Assembly: GCF_030409905.1 (NCBI RefSeq)
Contig: NZ_JAUFQT010000002.1
Span: forward strand, 372,001 to 436,000
Direction of reading: 5' to 3'
DNA from: Echinicola jeungdonensis
GTDB taxonomy: Bacteria > Bacteroidota > Bacteroidia > Cytophagales > Cyclobacteriaceae
DNA: 64,000 nucleotides
A program made the position numbers and the translations under genes. Under the pieces are notes generated by a model that had not been told where the DNA came from, made no database searches, and was given only the letters and a program-made list of their open reading frames with translations. Shown here one piece after another: positions 8,425 to 16,195 of this stretch. Within the stretch, counting starts at the first letter, position 1. Each line of letters starts with the position of its first letter.

Positions 8425-9972
8425 TTATTGGTAAGTGGATGCACCCCTGATGTTTTCGTGGTCGGGAATATGGGATTCTTTTTTGTCCAGCTCTTCCGGG
8501 GTGACCTTGTCCAGGTTGTTTTCAAGTATGTTCCTGATCCTGCGGTAGGATATTGCCTTGGCATATATGGCCCTGCCACATGCGGAGTCCAGTCTTTCCC
8601 TGCCATAAAGCTTTGCAAGCTTTATGATACCCTGTGCCCTTTTGTAGGCCGTTTCCGGGTAATCTGATTCGATAAAAAGTTCACTGATACATGTGGCCAC
8701 ATTGGAGCCCAAGGGAGCTGCCTGCTTCTTGAAGTAGTCCGGGCTCCAGTCGAGGTATTTTTTGTGTGTACTGCTGAGGTGTTCCCTGTTGGTGTTGTAG
8801 CAACCCTTTGCCCCGTTCCTTTTGTGCAGGGCGATCCTTTCATGGTAATGGTAGACTTCCACGGTGTCCCTGGTATAATGGATCTGGGTGGACTTTCCGA
8901 TATACCTATACGGGACACTGTAATAGCTTTTGTCCGGGGAGAAGTAGACGTACCCTATCTTCTGGACCTTTGCCCTGGTATAGTCCTTGAGCTGGTATAT
9001 GCCTGTGGGAAGCGGTTTCAGGCATTCCCTTTCCATGGACTGGAAAAGCTCCCTTCTACTGGCCTCCTTTCTCTGGAAAAGCATGTTGTTGTAGTTTTCC
9101 AACAGCCTTCTTATCTCCCGGTTCAGATCATGGATCGAAAAAAAGGTCATCTCCCGAAGGGGATAGTATATGCGCTGGTAACTCAGCTGTACCGCATTCT
9201 CGACCAGTGCTTTGTCCTGGGGGCTGTATGCCCTGGTGGGATTGATGACACAATCATAGTGCCTTGCAAAATCCTTAAGGGAACGGTTGATCTCCGGTTC
9301 ATATTTACTGGCCCTGCTGACCGCCGATTTTAGGTTGTCCGATACCACGGCCCTGGGGACACCCCCAAAAAACCACATCATGTTGTTCATGCAATGGACA
9401 AGGTCCTCACGTTTCTGGCTCCAACATGCCTCTACATAGGTGAACAGGCTGAAGGGAAGCACTGACACAAAGACTTCCGCCTTTTTGACTTCCCCGGTAT
9501 CACGGTCCACGACTTCTATCTTTGTGCCCGCAAAATCGATGAACACCTCATGGCCTGGAAGGTGTTCAAGCTTCATGGATCCCTCTTCCCTGGGATATTT
9601 TCTATGGTAATGCTCCATGAACTGCGTATAGCTGTAAGGAGAATCCACAAGCTGCCTGTACTCCTCGTAATGGTGCAGAAAAGTAAATCCCGGGTGGTTT
9701 CTGGCGGCTTTCCCTTGGTCAAAATAACGCATCAGGGCATCAAACCTGTCATTCTTTATGGTTGTGCGGGAAGGGAACAGCTCCCTTAATTTAACGCTGG
9801 TAAGGGACAGAACCTCATCAACTTCGTAGTCCGAGGCTGCAAGCCAGGAGATGTACTGGTTGACCGTGTTGCGGGAAATCCCCAGTACGGCACCTATTTT
9901 CCGGTTGCTGAGCCCGTCCCTGTGTAAACTGAAAATCTGCTTTATATCCATAGGATCAAGTATGTTGGCCAT
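8425..9972 (-). CDS. istA: IS21-family transposase IstA
   Basis: The protein has 515 residues. An N-terminal helix-turn-helix (residues about 20-42, SNRKIGAVLGISRNTVNQY) should bind the terminal repeats. The retroviral-type integrase core carries the DDE triad as Asp146 (FIDFAGT), Asp212 (VVSDNLKS) and Glu258 (ALVENAVQ), with 45 residues between the last two. The C-terminal part is a beta-barrel/Mu-type region with YYSVPYRYIG. All three catalytic residues are present and the frame is open throughout, so the element may still be active. It lies 11 bases upstream of istB. Confidence 0.96.
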   Translation of the reverse strand: MANILDPMDIKQIFSLHRDGLSNRKIGAVLGISRNTVNQYISWLAASDYEVDEVLSLTSVKLRELFPSRTTIKNDRFDALMRYFDQGKAARNHPGFTFLHHYEEYRQLVDSPYSYTQFMEHYHRKYPREEGSMKLEHLPGHEVFIDFAGTKIEVVDRDTGEVKKAEVFVSVLPFSLFTYVEACWSQKREDLVHCMNNMMWFFGGVPRAVVSDNLKSAVSRASKYEPEINRSLKDFARHYDCVINPTRAYSPQDKALVENAVQLSYQRIYYPLREMTFFSIHDLNREIRRLLENYNNMLFQRKEASRRELFQSMERECLKPLPTGIYQLKDYTRAKVQKIGYVYFSPDKSYYSVPYRYIGKSTQIHYTRDTVEVYHYHERIALHKRNGAKGCYNTNREHLSSTHKKYLDWSPDYFKKQAAPLGSNVATCISELFIESDYPETAYKRAQGIIKLAKLYGRERLDSACGRAIYAKAISYRRIRNILENNLDKVTPEELDKKESHIPDHENIRGASTYQ

Positions 9973-10023
9973 ATCGCTCTTTTTTACAGGCGATATAGCA
10001 GGTTAAACTTGATCTTTCAAAAG

Positions 10024-10120
10024 TGGCACGGTTCGAACCGAAATCTGCCCTGGAATTGGCACGGTTTAAACCGAAAGGACTGGCACAGTTTGGCCGAAAA
10101 GGGTGGCACAAATCAAACCG
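10024..10120 (-). repeat. Four right-end IS21 transposase-binding repeats
   Basis: Four copies of tggcacggtt-n-aaccgaaa type lie at 10024-10043, 10057-10076, 10081-10099 and 10104-10120, in inverted orientation to the two left-end copies. The innermost two are the closest to each other in sequence; the outermost merges with the terminal inverted repeat. Confidence 0.8.
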
Positions 10121-10129
10121 TTATATCCA

Positions 10130-10134
10130 ATCTC
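10130..10134. repeat. Right copy of 5-bp target duplication (atctc)
   Basis: The bases atctc follow directly after the right end of the element and match 7592-7596. They are followed by the right arm of the split hairpin. Confidence 0.75.
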
Positions 10135-10144
10135 CTCTGCATAT

Positions 10145-10638
10145 TTTATTAACCAACTTTTATCCTATCCATTTATAGCCGTTGGTATTTCTCTTGTCTA
10201 ACCAGGAATAATCAAGACTTGAATCCTAGGTTACCCAAATTCGAAAAAAGATCTGAAATAAAATCAGTACCGTTATTGGGAGGGGAATTTTCTCAAACTT
10301 AAAGAAGTTGAGAGGTAGTTGTTCCCTTTCACCCTCAATGCTAACTCCCTGGTATAGTTCTCTATAAATATTTCTGTGGTTGAAAATTTATTGCTCCAAA
10401 AAAGGGAAGTGAATAGGTAGCAACAATCTGGCTTAGGTGAACTTAACTGGTTTCCAAATTTAAAATCCCCTATGCTTAATACCGAAGATTTTGAATCCTA
10501 TTTTTTCTGAATTGGGATTTTAATCAAACAGGTCTTCGGTTAAACAATTAACCAAATAAACGTATTTAGGTGGTTGAAAAAATTGGGAAATGACTATTGC
10601 ATTTTAAATGGAAACATTTTTTTGTTGAAAATTCAATA
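10145..10638. other. Gene-free stretch between IS21 element and DUF1801 gene
   Basis: About 490 AT-rich bases without a credible reading frame. The first bases (tttatt) would be the tail of the terminator that the IS element interrupted. The rest lies between genes that converge on it. I see no repeat, tRNA or conserved-looking element. Confidence 0.5.
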
Positions 10639-11100
10639 TTATTTGGGTTTCACTTTTTCTTCATAAAGTTGTATCCAATCTGATACTGACATTTTTTGCA
10701 CCAATTTCCCAATCAACCGAAATGGTATATCAGAAGTTTTTTTGAATCTAACGCAGCTTTTTCCCATATCCGGTTTTTTTGAACTGTATTTAGGGAATTC
10801 CCAAACAAACCATGCATAAAGTTCTGGTTGTGAATAAAGTCCACTATGGTAAAAGGCAATGAAGTTTTTTTGGGAGGCAATATTGATAAAAGGGAGAGGT
10901 AATGTAGGATCACAATGATAACCGCTGGGATAAATTTTAAGGGGCACTACATAACATACCCTATCCTGCCATAATTCATGGTTCTTCATACCCTTCTGGA
11001 ATTTATCTAGAATGGTATTCCTTAACTGTATAAAAGCCCCTTTTCGGTCTTCTGGAATCTGTTTAATCTTATCTTCAGGACTATTGGCATTTATCTTCAT
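10639..11100 (-). CDS. DUF1801 (YdhG-like) domain protein
   Basis: The 153-residue protein has the general form of DUF1801 proteins: an N-terminal helical part (PEDKIKQIPEDRKGAFIQLRNTI), a central strand region with FINIASQKNFIAFYHSG, and the family-typical DMGKSCVRFKK near the C-terminus followed by DIPFRLIGKLV. It has no signal peptide, so it should be cytosolic. The biochemical role of the family is not established. Its neighbours (IS element, ferritin) give no clue; it stands alone on the minus strand. Confidence 0.85.
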   Translation of the reverse strand: MKINANSPEDKIKQIPEDRKGAFIQLRNTILDKFQKGMKNHELWQDRVCYVVPLKIYPSGYHCDPTLPLPFINIASQKNFIAFYHSGLYSQPELYAWFVWEFPKYSSKKPDMGKSCVRFKKTSDIPFRLIGKLVQKMSVSDWIQLYEEKVKPK

Positions 11101-11262
11101 AATAATAAAAACCTATTGAACATTGTTTTTTTGGAGAATTCTTTAAACCGGAATTTGGTTAACCGCTTTATTGCCTATTGGTAAATATTATGAAAGGAAT
11201 CTATTTTATTGAGCCTTTCCGGATTTTTGAAATCGCAGGATTATTTGCCGGTATATAAACCT

Positions 11263-11298
11263 AAAAAAAGCGACTTCGTTTACAAAGTCGCTTTTTTT
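11263..11298 (-). terminator. Bidirectional-looking hairpin terminator after ferritin
   Basis: A perfect stem, aaaaaaagcgactt with aagtcgcttttttt around the loop cgtttaca, lies 20 bases beyond the ferritin stop. It has T runs when read on either strand. On the minus strand it should end the ferritin message. Confidence 0.9.
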
Positions 11299-11318
11299 AG
11301 TGGGAAAATTTTCATTAT

Positions 11319-11873
11319 TTACTCGGCTTCAGTCGTGGTATCGTGAAGTTTTCCAAGCTCCTTGTCTATAGTCCATAGACCAACCCCTTCTTCACCGATG
11401 ATATCAAAGAGTTCTAAAGCTCTCCTCGCTAAAGTTTCTTCCTCTCTTTGCTCGGTTACATACCATTGCATAAAGCTAAAAGTAGCAAAATCTTTTACGC
11501 CAAAACAATGGTCTACAATGATATTAATGGATTTGGTTACTTGTATTTCATGTTCCAAAACCAATTGGAAAACTTCTTTTAATGAATCAAAATGATGCTT
11601 GATATCGGTTATTTCAGGTTGGATGGCAAGGCCACCAGCATCATTGATATAATGGAATAATTTAAGCATATGATTCCTTTCCTCCTCTGCATGTTCATAT
11701 AGCAGTTTGGCAGCATTGTCATAGCCCATCATATCACACCAGGAAGCCATAGACAAATAAGAAGCAGATGACTTTCCTTCCATCTCAATCTGCTTGTTCA
11801 ACATTTTTTCAGTATCCTGCAGCAAAGAACGCTGAAGGGTTACTATTTCTTTTTCTTTTGTTTTCATAGCCAT
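11319..11873 (-). CDS. ftnA: Non-heme ferritin
   Basis: This 184-residue four-helix protein matches bacterial FtnA. The ferroxidase-site residues fall in the expected patterns: Glu in the first helix (EMEGKSSASYLSMASWCD), HAEEERNHMLKLFHYI in the second, and EQREEETLARRALELF in the fourth, where the Glu-x-x-Glu pattern is retained. There is no heme-ligand Met in the bacterioferritin position that I can identify. It stores iron as ferric mineral in a 24-mer in the cytosol. The first Met could be residue 1 or 3. A -7 box (TAAGTTTG) lies about 21-28 bases upstream, and the gene ends before a strong terminator, so it is monocistronic. A function in balancing iron supply with the Suf operon nearby is only inference. 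Confidence 0.95.
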   Translation of the reverse strand: MAMKTKEKEIVTLQRSLLQDTEKMLNKQIEMEGKSSASYLSMASWCDMMGYDNAAKLLYEHAEEERNHMLKLFHYINDAGGLAIQPEITDIKHHFDSLKEVFQLVLEHEIQVTKSINIIVDHCFGVKDFATFSFMQWYVTEQREEETLARRALELFDIIGEEGVGLWTIDKELGKLHDTTTEAE

Positions 11874-11893
11874 AAGTGTTTAATGATTTATAA

Positions 11894-11901
11894 CAAACTT
11901 A
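11894..11901 (-). promoter_or_regulatory. Candidate -7 box for ferritin
   Basis: On the minus strand this reads TAAGTTTG, matching the Bacteroidota primary sigma consensus TAnnTTTG. It is 21-28 bases upstream of the start codon. No clear -33 TTTG is visible at the usual distance. Confidence 0.4.
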
Positions 11902-12210
11902 ACCAAACTTTAAGACTTTAGTTAAGTGTCTTACCACATAAATCAGAATTTAGAATTGGTATAAGTAAAAATCCAGAGAATAAAATTTGGTTATTTTAAT
12001 TTGAATTAATTATAAATAATGTACCTGTTGGTTTCATTTTCATGTTAATTAATATCCCTTTCAAATTCCCTTGTGTTATTGAAACGTTAATTTTGGGGTA
12101 TACGTTGGGAAAATCGGTACCTAATCCAAAATGGTTCAAATTCCTAAGGCTTTGGAATAAAAATAGGGGCGAGGCTCCAAATTCTTTAGTTTTTTAGTTA
12201 ACATTGCCAA
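11902..12210. other. Divergent promoter region between ferritin and kdsB
   Basis: This AT-rich gap separates the leftward ferritin gene from the rightward kdsB. It must hold the kdsB promoter. I see no clear operator or iron box and no small reading frame. Confidence 0.5.
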
Positions 12211-12942
12211 ATGAAAATTGTTGCACTGATTCCAGCCAGGTTTGGGGCCACCCGTTTTCCTGGTAAGTTAACCGCCGATCTTTGTGGGAAATCTGTAATA
12301 GCGAGGACCTATTTGAGTACCTTGGCTACAGAAGTATTTGACCAGGTTATTGTTGTTACCGATCATGATATCATTGCCCAACAAATTGAGAAAGAAGGAG
12401 GAAAAGTATTTAGGAGTCAAAAGGAACATGAAAGTGGTTCTGATCGAATTGCAGAGGCCATTTCCGGTATCGAAGCTGATGTGGTAGTCAATGTGCAGGG
12501 AGATGAACCTTTTCAGGATAAAAGCTCTTTGGCAGAATTGGTAGGGGCTTTTGAAGATCCTAAGGTTCAAGTGGCTTCCATGATGAGAAAAATAACCGAT
12601 GAAACTCAGTTGCTGGATCCCAACGCGGTAAAAGTGGTAGTAGACCAAAATAATTTTTCACTTTATTTTAGCCGATCTCCAATTCCATATATCAGGGAAC
12701 AAAAGCAATCTATTAATTTTTTCCGCCATATTGGAGTATATGCTTACCGCAAACAAACTCTAATGGAATATACAAATTGGGAGAAAACCATGCTGGAAAA
12801 AGCAGAAATGCTGGAGCAGCTTAGGCTATTAGAAAATGGAATTAAAATAAAAATGGTTGAGACGAGCCACCAGGCAGTAGCCATTGACACTGAAGAGGAC
12901 CTTGATAAAGCTATTGCTTTCTATCAAAATAATTTGAGGTGA
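12211..12942 (+). CDS. kdsB: 3-deoxy-manno-octulosonate cytidylyltransferase
   Basis: The 243-residue protein begins with the nucleotide-binding motif IPARFGATRFPGKL and carries VVNVQGDEPF, both typical of KdsB, and has the family length. It couples Kdo to CMP, forming CMP-Kdo, the activated sugar for the inner core of lipopolysaccharide. It fits a Gram-negative envelope. The ATG at 12211 gives the expected N-terminus directly at the motif (MKIVALIPARFG). It is flanked by a divergent ferritin gene and a convergent rsmE, so it appears to be a single-gene unit. Confidence 0.96.
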   Translation: MKIVALIPARFGATRFPGKLTADLCGKSVIARTYLSTLATEVFDQVIVVTDHDIIAQQIEKEGGKVFRSQKEHESGSDRIAEAISGIEADVVVNVQGDEPFQDKSSLAELVGAFEDPKVQVASMMRKITDETQLLDPNAVKVVVDQNNFSLYFSRSPIPYIREQKQSINFFRHIGVYAYRKQTLMEYTNWEKTMLEKAEMLEQLRLLENGIKIKMVETSHQAVAIDTEEDLDKAIAFYQNNLR

Positions 12943-13236
12943 TTTCGGCCTATTTGGATTTTGGAGGAATTGTATCCTGTAAAGGATTCCTATAGGATAT
13001 GTAGGATGACTAAAAATCCCTCCATCAGACCTCTAAACTAGGGGTTTCTAATATTTTTATATTAAATCAAATTTTTTAGAACTATTGGCTTACTGATATG
13101 ATGTACCTGATCAAACTTTATTGATGGAGGCAGGACTAACTTTACTAGAGTTATTAAACTCCAGATACTTAGTACTGCAAAGGTGGTTGACCCATGAGCC
13201 AGGAAAAATCAAAACTCTTATTAATTCCTTACCTCT

Positions 13237-13944
13237 TTAATGGGAGTTTTTCAAATTTAAAGTATGGACCGCTACCAGTCCGGCTGTTTCGGTGCGTAGT
13301 CTGCTTTTCCCTAATGAACAGGCTTCAAAGCCATTATCCATGGCTTTTTGGATTTCTTGGGGAGAAAAATCCCCTTCAGGTCCTATAAGGATTAAATAAT
13401 TTTTTTTCTCTTGAGCAAGGTCATACAAGTGGTTTTGATGGTCCTCATCTACATAAGCAATAAACTTTTGGTAGCCATCGAACTTTGATTCCTCCAATAA
13501 ATCCTCTAATCTATGGGTAGAATGAATTACGGGTAAAAAAGTTTTTAAGCTTTGCTTGCAAGAAGCTATTAACTTTTTTTCCAGTCTTTCTTTTTTTAAA
13601 AAACTCCGTTCCGAATGGAACGTCTTCAAAAATGTCAGTTCATGGAAACCTATTTCAGTAATTTTTTCCAACATCCATTCCATCCTCTCAGCATTTTTGG
13701 TTGGGGCAATGGCCAAATGGATATGGTAACTATCTTCCGGGGTTTTTTCCCTTTCCAAAACCTCCAATTCGGTCTTTTTTGGATCTAATTTTGAAATTTT
13801 GCAGGTAAATAATTCCCCCTTTCCATCTGTAAGATGGATATGTTCCCCTTCATTTTTTCTCAGTACCTTAACAAGGTGTCTGGATTCTTCTGGGGATAGT
13901 TTTATGGGATTTTGAGATGTTTCTTTATGAAAGAATAGCTGCAT
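13237..13944 (-). CDS. rsmE: 16S rRNA m3U1498 methyltransferase
   Basis: This 235-residue SPOUT-class protein has an N-terminal PUA-like part (SRHLVKVLRKNEGEHIHLTDGKG) and the knotted C-terminal motif set of RsmE: LILIGPEGDFSPQEI and SLGKSRLRTETAGLVAVHTL. It methylates N3 of U1498 in helix 44 of 16S rRNA using S-adenosylmethionine. The length matches the family. It faces kdsB with about 290 bases between, in which I see only AT-rich DNA. Confidence 0.96.
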   Translation of the reverse strand: MQLFFHKETSQNPIKLSPEESRHLVKVLRKNEGEHIHLTDGKGELFTCKISKLDPKKTELEVLEREKTPEDSYHIHLAIAPTKNAERMEWMLEKITEIGFHELTFLKTFHSERSFLKKERLEKKLIASCKQSLKTFLPVIHSTHRLEDLLEESKFDGYQKFIAYVDEDHQNHLYDLAQEKKNYLILIGPEGDFSPQEIQKAMDNGFEACSLGKSRLRTETAGLVAVHTLNLKNSH

Positions 13945-14105
13945 ATACTGAAATAAAGCCTGGCCAAAGTTAATAAGAATACTCAGAAGTAGCCAATATG
14001 ATATGAGCTTTCATAATGGGTTTTCAACTCCCAAGTACAAGGGGTAAGAATTGTAAATACCGATCAACTAAAAATTATGTTTTATGGAAAGTATAGCCTA
14101 AAAAA

Positions 14106-14136
14106 AAAAGCGCAAAACATAACATTTTGCGCTTTT
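14106..14136 (-). terminator. Terminator of the DEAD-box helicase gene
   Basis: The arms aaaagcgcaaaa and attttgcgctttt form a 12-bp stem around a short loop. Read on the minus strand it is followed by a run of nine T, 28 bases beyond the helicase stop. Confidence 0.9.
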
Positions 14137-14163
14137 CCACCTTTACTTAACCTTTATATAAAT

Positions 14164-15849
14164 TTAACCTTTTGAAAGTTCTACATTTACGGGCTTGCCC
14201 TTGATGGTGTTTGTTTTCATAACACTAATAACATGGGAAGCATCCTTTGATGGGACATCCACGAAGGAGAAATTATCATATATATCAATTCCACCAATTT
14301 GGCGGCCAGGTACCCCGGTTTCTCCGGCAATTGCACCAACAATATCATTGGGTCTGATTCGGTCTTTTTTGCCAAGGTTGAGGAATAATCTTGCCATGTT
14401 GGCATCTTTTTTTCCTCTGTCTCTTCGGCCACCTTTTCGTTCCCCTCGTTCAAAGCGGTCTTTACCTCTTCTACCTTTTTCTTTACCTTTTCTGTCAGCA
14501 CCACCCCGGCTAAAGTCCAGGGTGAAGTTTATTTCTGACAATTCTTTCAGGGAATTGCCCATTTGAAGTTTTACCAAACCTAGAGCAATTTGGTCCATAC
14601 TCAACCCTTCTGCCAACAGTTGGCCTAATGCAGCTTCAAAAATCTGATTGTCCTCATCCCTGGAGAGCTGAGTAGATACGTCTTTGACCAACTGATCTTT
14701 TTTCTGGTCTAGTAATTCTGAGACAGACGGAGGATCCATTTTGGTCAAACTTACTTTGATGAATCTTTCCAGATCTTTCAGCTTGAAAATATCCTTTCTT
14801 CCAGTGATAAAGGAAATGGCCATACCAGATTTCCCTGCTCTCCCTGTTCTACCGATTCTGTGAACGTAATATTCTTCGTCCAAGGGAAGGTCATAATTGA
14901 AAACTACCTCTACGTCATCCACATCAATACCTCTGGCAGCCACATCAGTAGCCACTAAAACCGAGCAATGACCTTTTCGGAACTTGTTCATTACCTTGTC
15001 TCTCTGTGCTTGGGATAAGTCACCATGTAGAGCTTCGGCCATAATTCCCCTGGCAATCAGGCCTTCTGTAACTTCATCGGTGGTTCTTTTAGTATTACAG
15101 AAAACTACCCCAAGGTTAAATTGGTGGACATTGATCAATCTGGTGATCAATTCCATTTTTAAGCTTGGCTTTACTTCATAATAAACCTGGCTGATATTTT
15201 CTACGGTAAGTTCTTTTCGAAGAACTTTAACGATTTCAGGGTTGGTCTGGTATTTTCTGGTCAGGTCCAAGATTGGCTTGGCCATAGTGGCTGAAAAGAA
15301 GACAGTTTGTCTTTCTTCAGGCATGGTTTTCAATATCTTTTCGATATCTTCCCTAAATCCCATATCCAGCATTTCGTCAGCCTCATCCAAAACGATGGTT
15401 CTAACGTTATTCAATTTAAGGGTACCACGGCTCATGTGGTCCATGATCCTTCCTGGAGTACCTACCACAATCTGAACACCTTTTTTCAATGTTCTGATTT
15501 GTCGGTCGATGGATTCCCCTCCATAAATAGCGGTGCTGTAGATTCCTTTTTTATGTTTGGCCAACTTTCCAATTTCACCATCCACCTGAACCGCTAGTTC
15601 ACGGGTGGGGCATAGGATCAATGCCTGTGGTTGGGAATAGTTTGGGTCAACCAGATCAATAATAGGAATGGCAAATGATGCGGTTTTTCCAGTACCGGTT
15701 TGGGCTTGCCCAATGACATCTCTACCCTCCAATAAAAGTGGAATTGATTGTGCTTGAATAGGGGAAGGTTGGGTATAGCCCATATCTTCCACTGCCTGTA
15801 GGATTTCAGATGATATCCCCAGGTCTGAAAATAATGTTTCGTTTTCCAT
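14164..15849 (-). CDS. DEAD-box ATP-dependent RNA helicase (DeaD/CsdA-like)
   Basis: The 561-residue protein has all helicase motifs: the Q motif GYTQPSPIQ, motif I AQTGTGKT (residues 49-56), PTRELA, TPGR, motif II DEAD (155-158), SAT, then in the second RecA domain ATDVAARGID and HRIGRTGR. A linker very rich in Lys, Arg, Gly and Asp (about 455-485) leads to a C-terminal DbpA-type RNA-binding domain (ARLFLNLGKKDRIRPNDIVGAIAGETG). This layout is that of cold-shock or ribosome-assembly helicases such as DeaD. A -7 box about 110 bases upstream implies a leader of about 100 bases, which would fit post-transcriptional control, though that is inference. Confidence 0.95.
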   Translation of the reverse strand: MENETLFSDLGISSEILQAVEDMGYTQPSPIQAQSIPLLLEGRDVIGQAQTGTGKTASFAIPIIDLVDPNYSQPQALILCPTRELAVQVDGEIGKLAKHKKGIYSTAIYGGESIDRQIRTLKKGVQIVVGTPGRIMDHMSRGTLKLNNVRTIVLDEADEMLDMGFREDIEKILKTMPEERQTVFFSATMAKPILDLTRKYQTNPEIVKVLRKELTVENISQVYYEVKPSLKMELITRLINVHQFNLGVVFCNTKRTTDEVTEGLIARGIMAEALHGDLSQAQRDKVMNKFRKGHCSVLVATDVAARGIDVDDVEVVFNYDLPLDEEYYVHRIGRTGRAGKSGMAISFITGRKDIFKLKDLERFIKVSLTKMDPPSVSELLDQKKDQLVKDVSTQLSRDEDNQIFEAALGQLLAEGLSMDQIALGLVKLQMGNSLKELSEINFTLDFSRGGADRKGKEKGRRGKDRFERGERKGGRRDRGKKDANMARLFLNLGKKDRIRPNDIVGAIAGETGVPGRQIGGIDIYDNFSFVDVPSKDASHVISVMKTNTIKGKPVNVELSKG

Positions 15850-15958
15850 GAAATTTTCCTTACTCCTGTGTCCTAATTTCCTTTATTACATCCCAATAAC
15901 TAGCGACAGAGCAAGGAAAATCACGACCCAGAAAAATTTGCTTATAATTAACTTGGTG

Positions 15959-15966
15959 CAAAAGTA
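15959..15966 (-). promoter_or_regulatory. Candidate -7 box for the DEAD-box helicase
   Basis: Read on the minus strand this is TACTTTTG, a match to TAnnTTTG, 110-117 bases upstream of the start codon. The long untranslated leader is common for cold-responsive helicases. The rest of the 15850-16145 gap shows nothing else. Confidence 0.4.
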
Positions 15967-16145
15967 AAAGTAATTATTCGTTTTATCAAGAGGTTGTTGA
16001 TTTATTTTGAAACAATTAAAAAGAAACTTAAGGAATCATAAATAAAAATTTGGAAATTTTGAAAAAACGTAAATTAGATAGGGTTTTGAAAAGGCCATGT
16101 TTTTGAAAAAAATTAAAATGGAAATGGGGGATAAGGAACAAAAAT

Positions 16146-16167
16146 AGCGGGAGTTTATGCTCCCGCT
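16146..16167 (-). terminator. Terminator of citrate synthase gene
   Basis: The hairpin agcgggag/ctcccgct with loop tttatg lies 29 bases beyond the citrate synthase stop and is followed on the minus strand by tattttt. Confidence 0.85.
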
Positions 16168-16195
16168 TTAAGTTATTCTGAAAGAATCAAGAAAA

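Larger units (their letters stand above)
7597..10129 (-). mobile_element. IS21-family insertion sequence (istA, istB)
   Basis: The element is 2533 bp. Its ends are imperfect inverted repeats that begin TG and end CA: the left end reads TGGttatttCGGTctGA and the right end, read inward, TGGatataaCGGTttGA. Inside the ends lie several copies of a transposase-binding motif of about 19 bp (core tttcggt-n-accgtgcca): two on the left (7603-7621, 7626-7644) and four inverted on the right (10024-10043, 10057-10076, 10081-10099, 10104-10120). Multiple terminal sites are a known trait of IS21 elements. Both genes are intact. The coding part is visibly richer in G and C than the host genes around it, which points to recent acquisition. 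Confidence 0.93.

Noticed and set aside
8764..9333. 189-codon plus-strand frame
   Set aside because: It is the antisense frame of istA, whose DDE triad and domains make istA the real gene.
7603..10120. Repeated tggcacggtt-type sequences that could suggest a CRISPR array
   Set aside because: There are only two and four copies, in opposite orientation at the two ends, with unequal short spacing, and they flank istA/istB. They are terminal transposase sites of the IS21 element.
7579..10144. The 12-bp inverted repeat atatgcagagga/tcctctgcatat as ends of the IS element
   Set aside because: The better ends are at 7597 and 10129, because they begin TG, end CA, extend into the transposase motifs and are flanked by a 5-bp direct repeat. 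The 12-bp arms are explained as the split host hairpin.
13194..13388. 64-codon plus-strand frame
   Set aside because: Most of it is antisense to rsmE, whose SPOUT motifs are clear.
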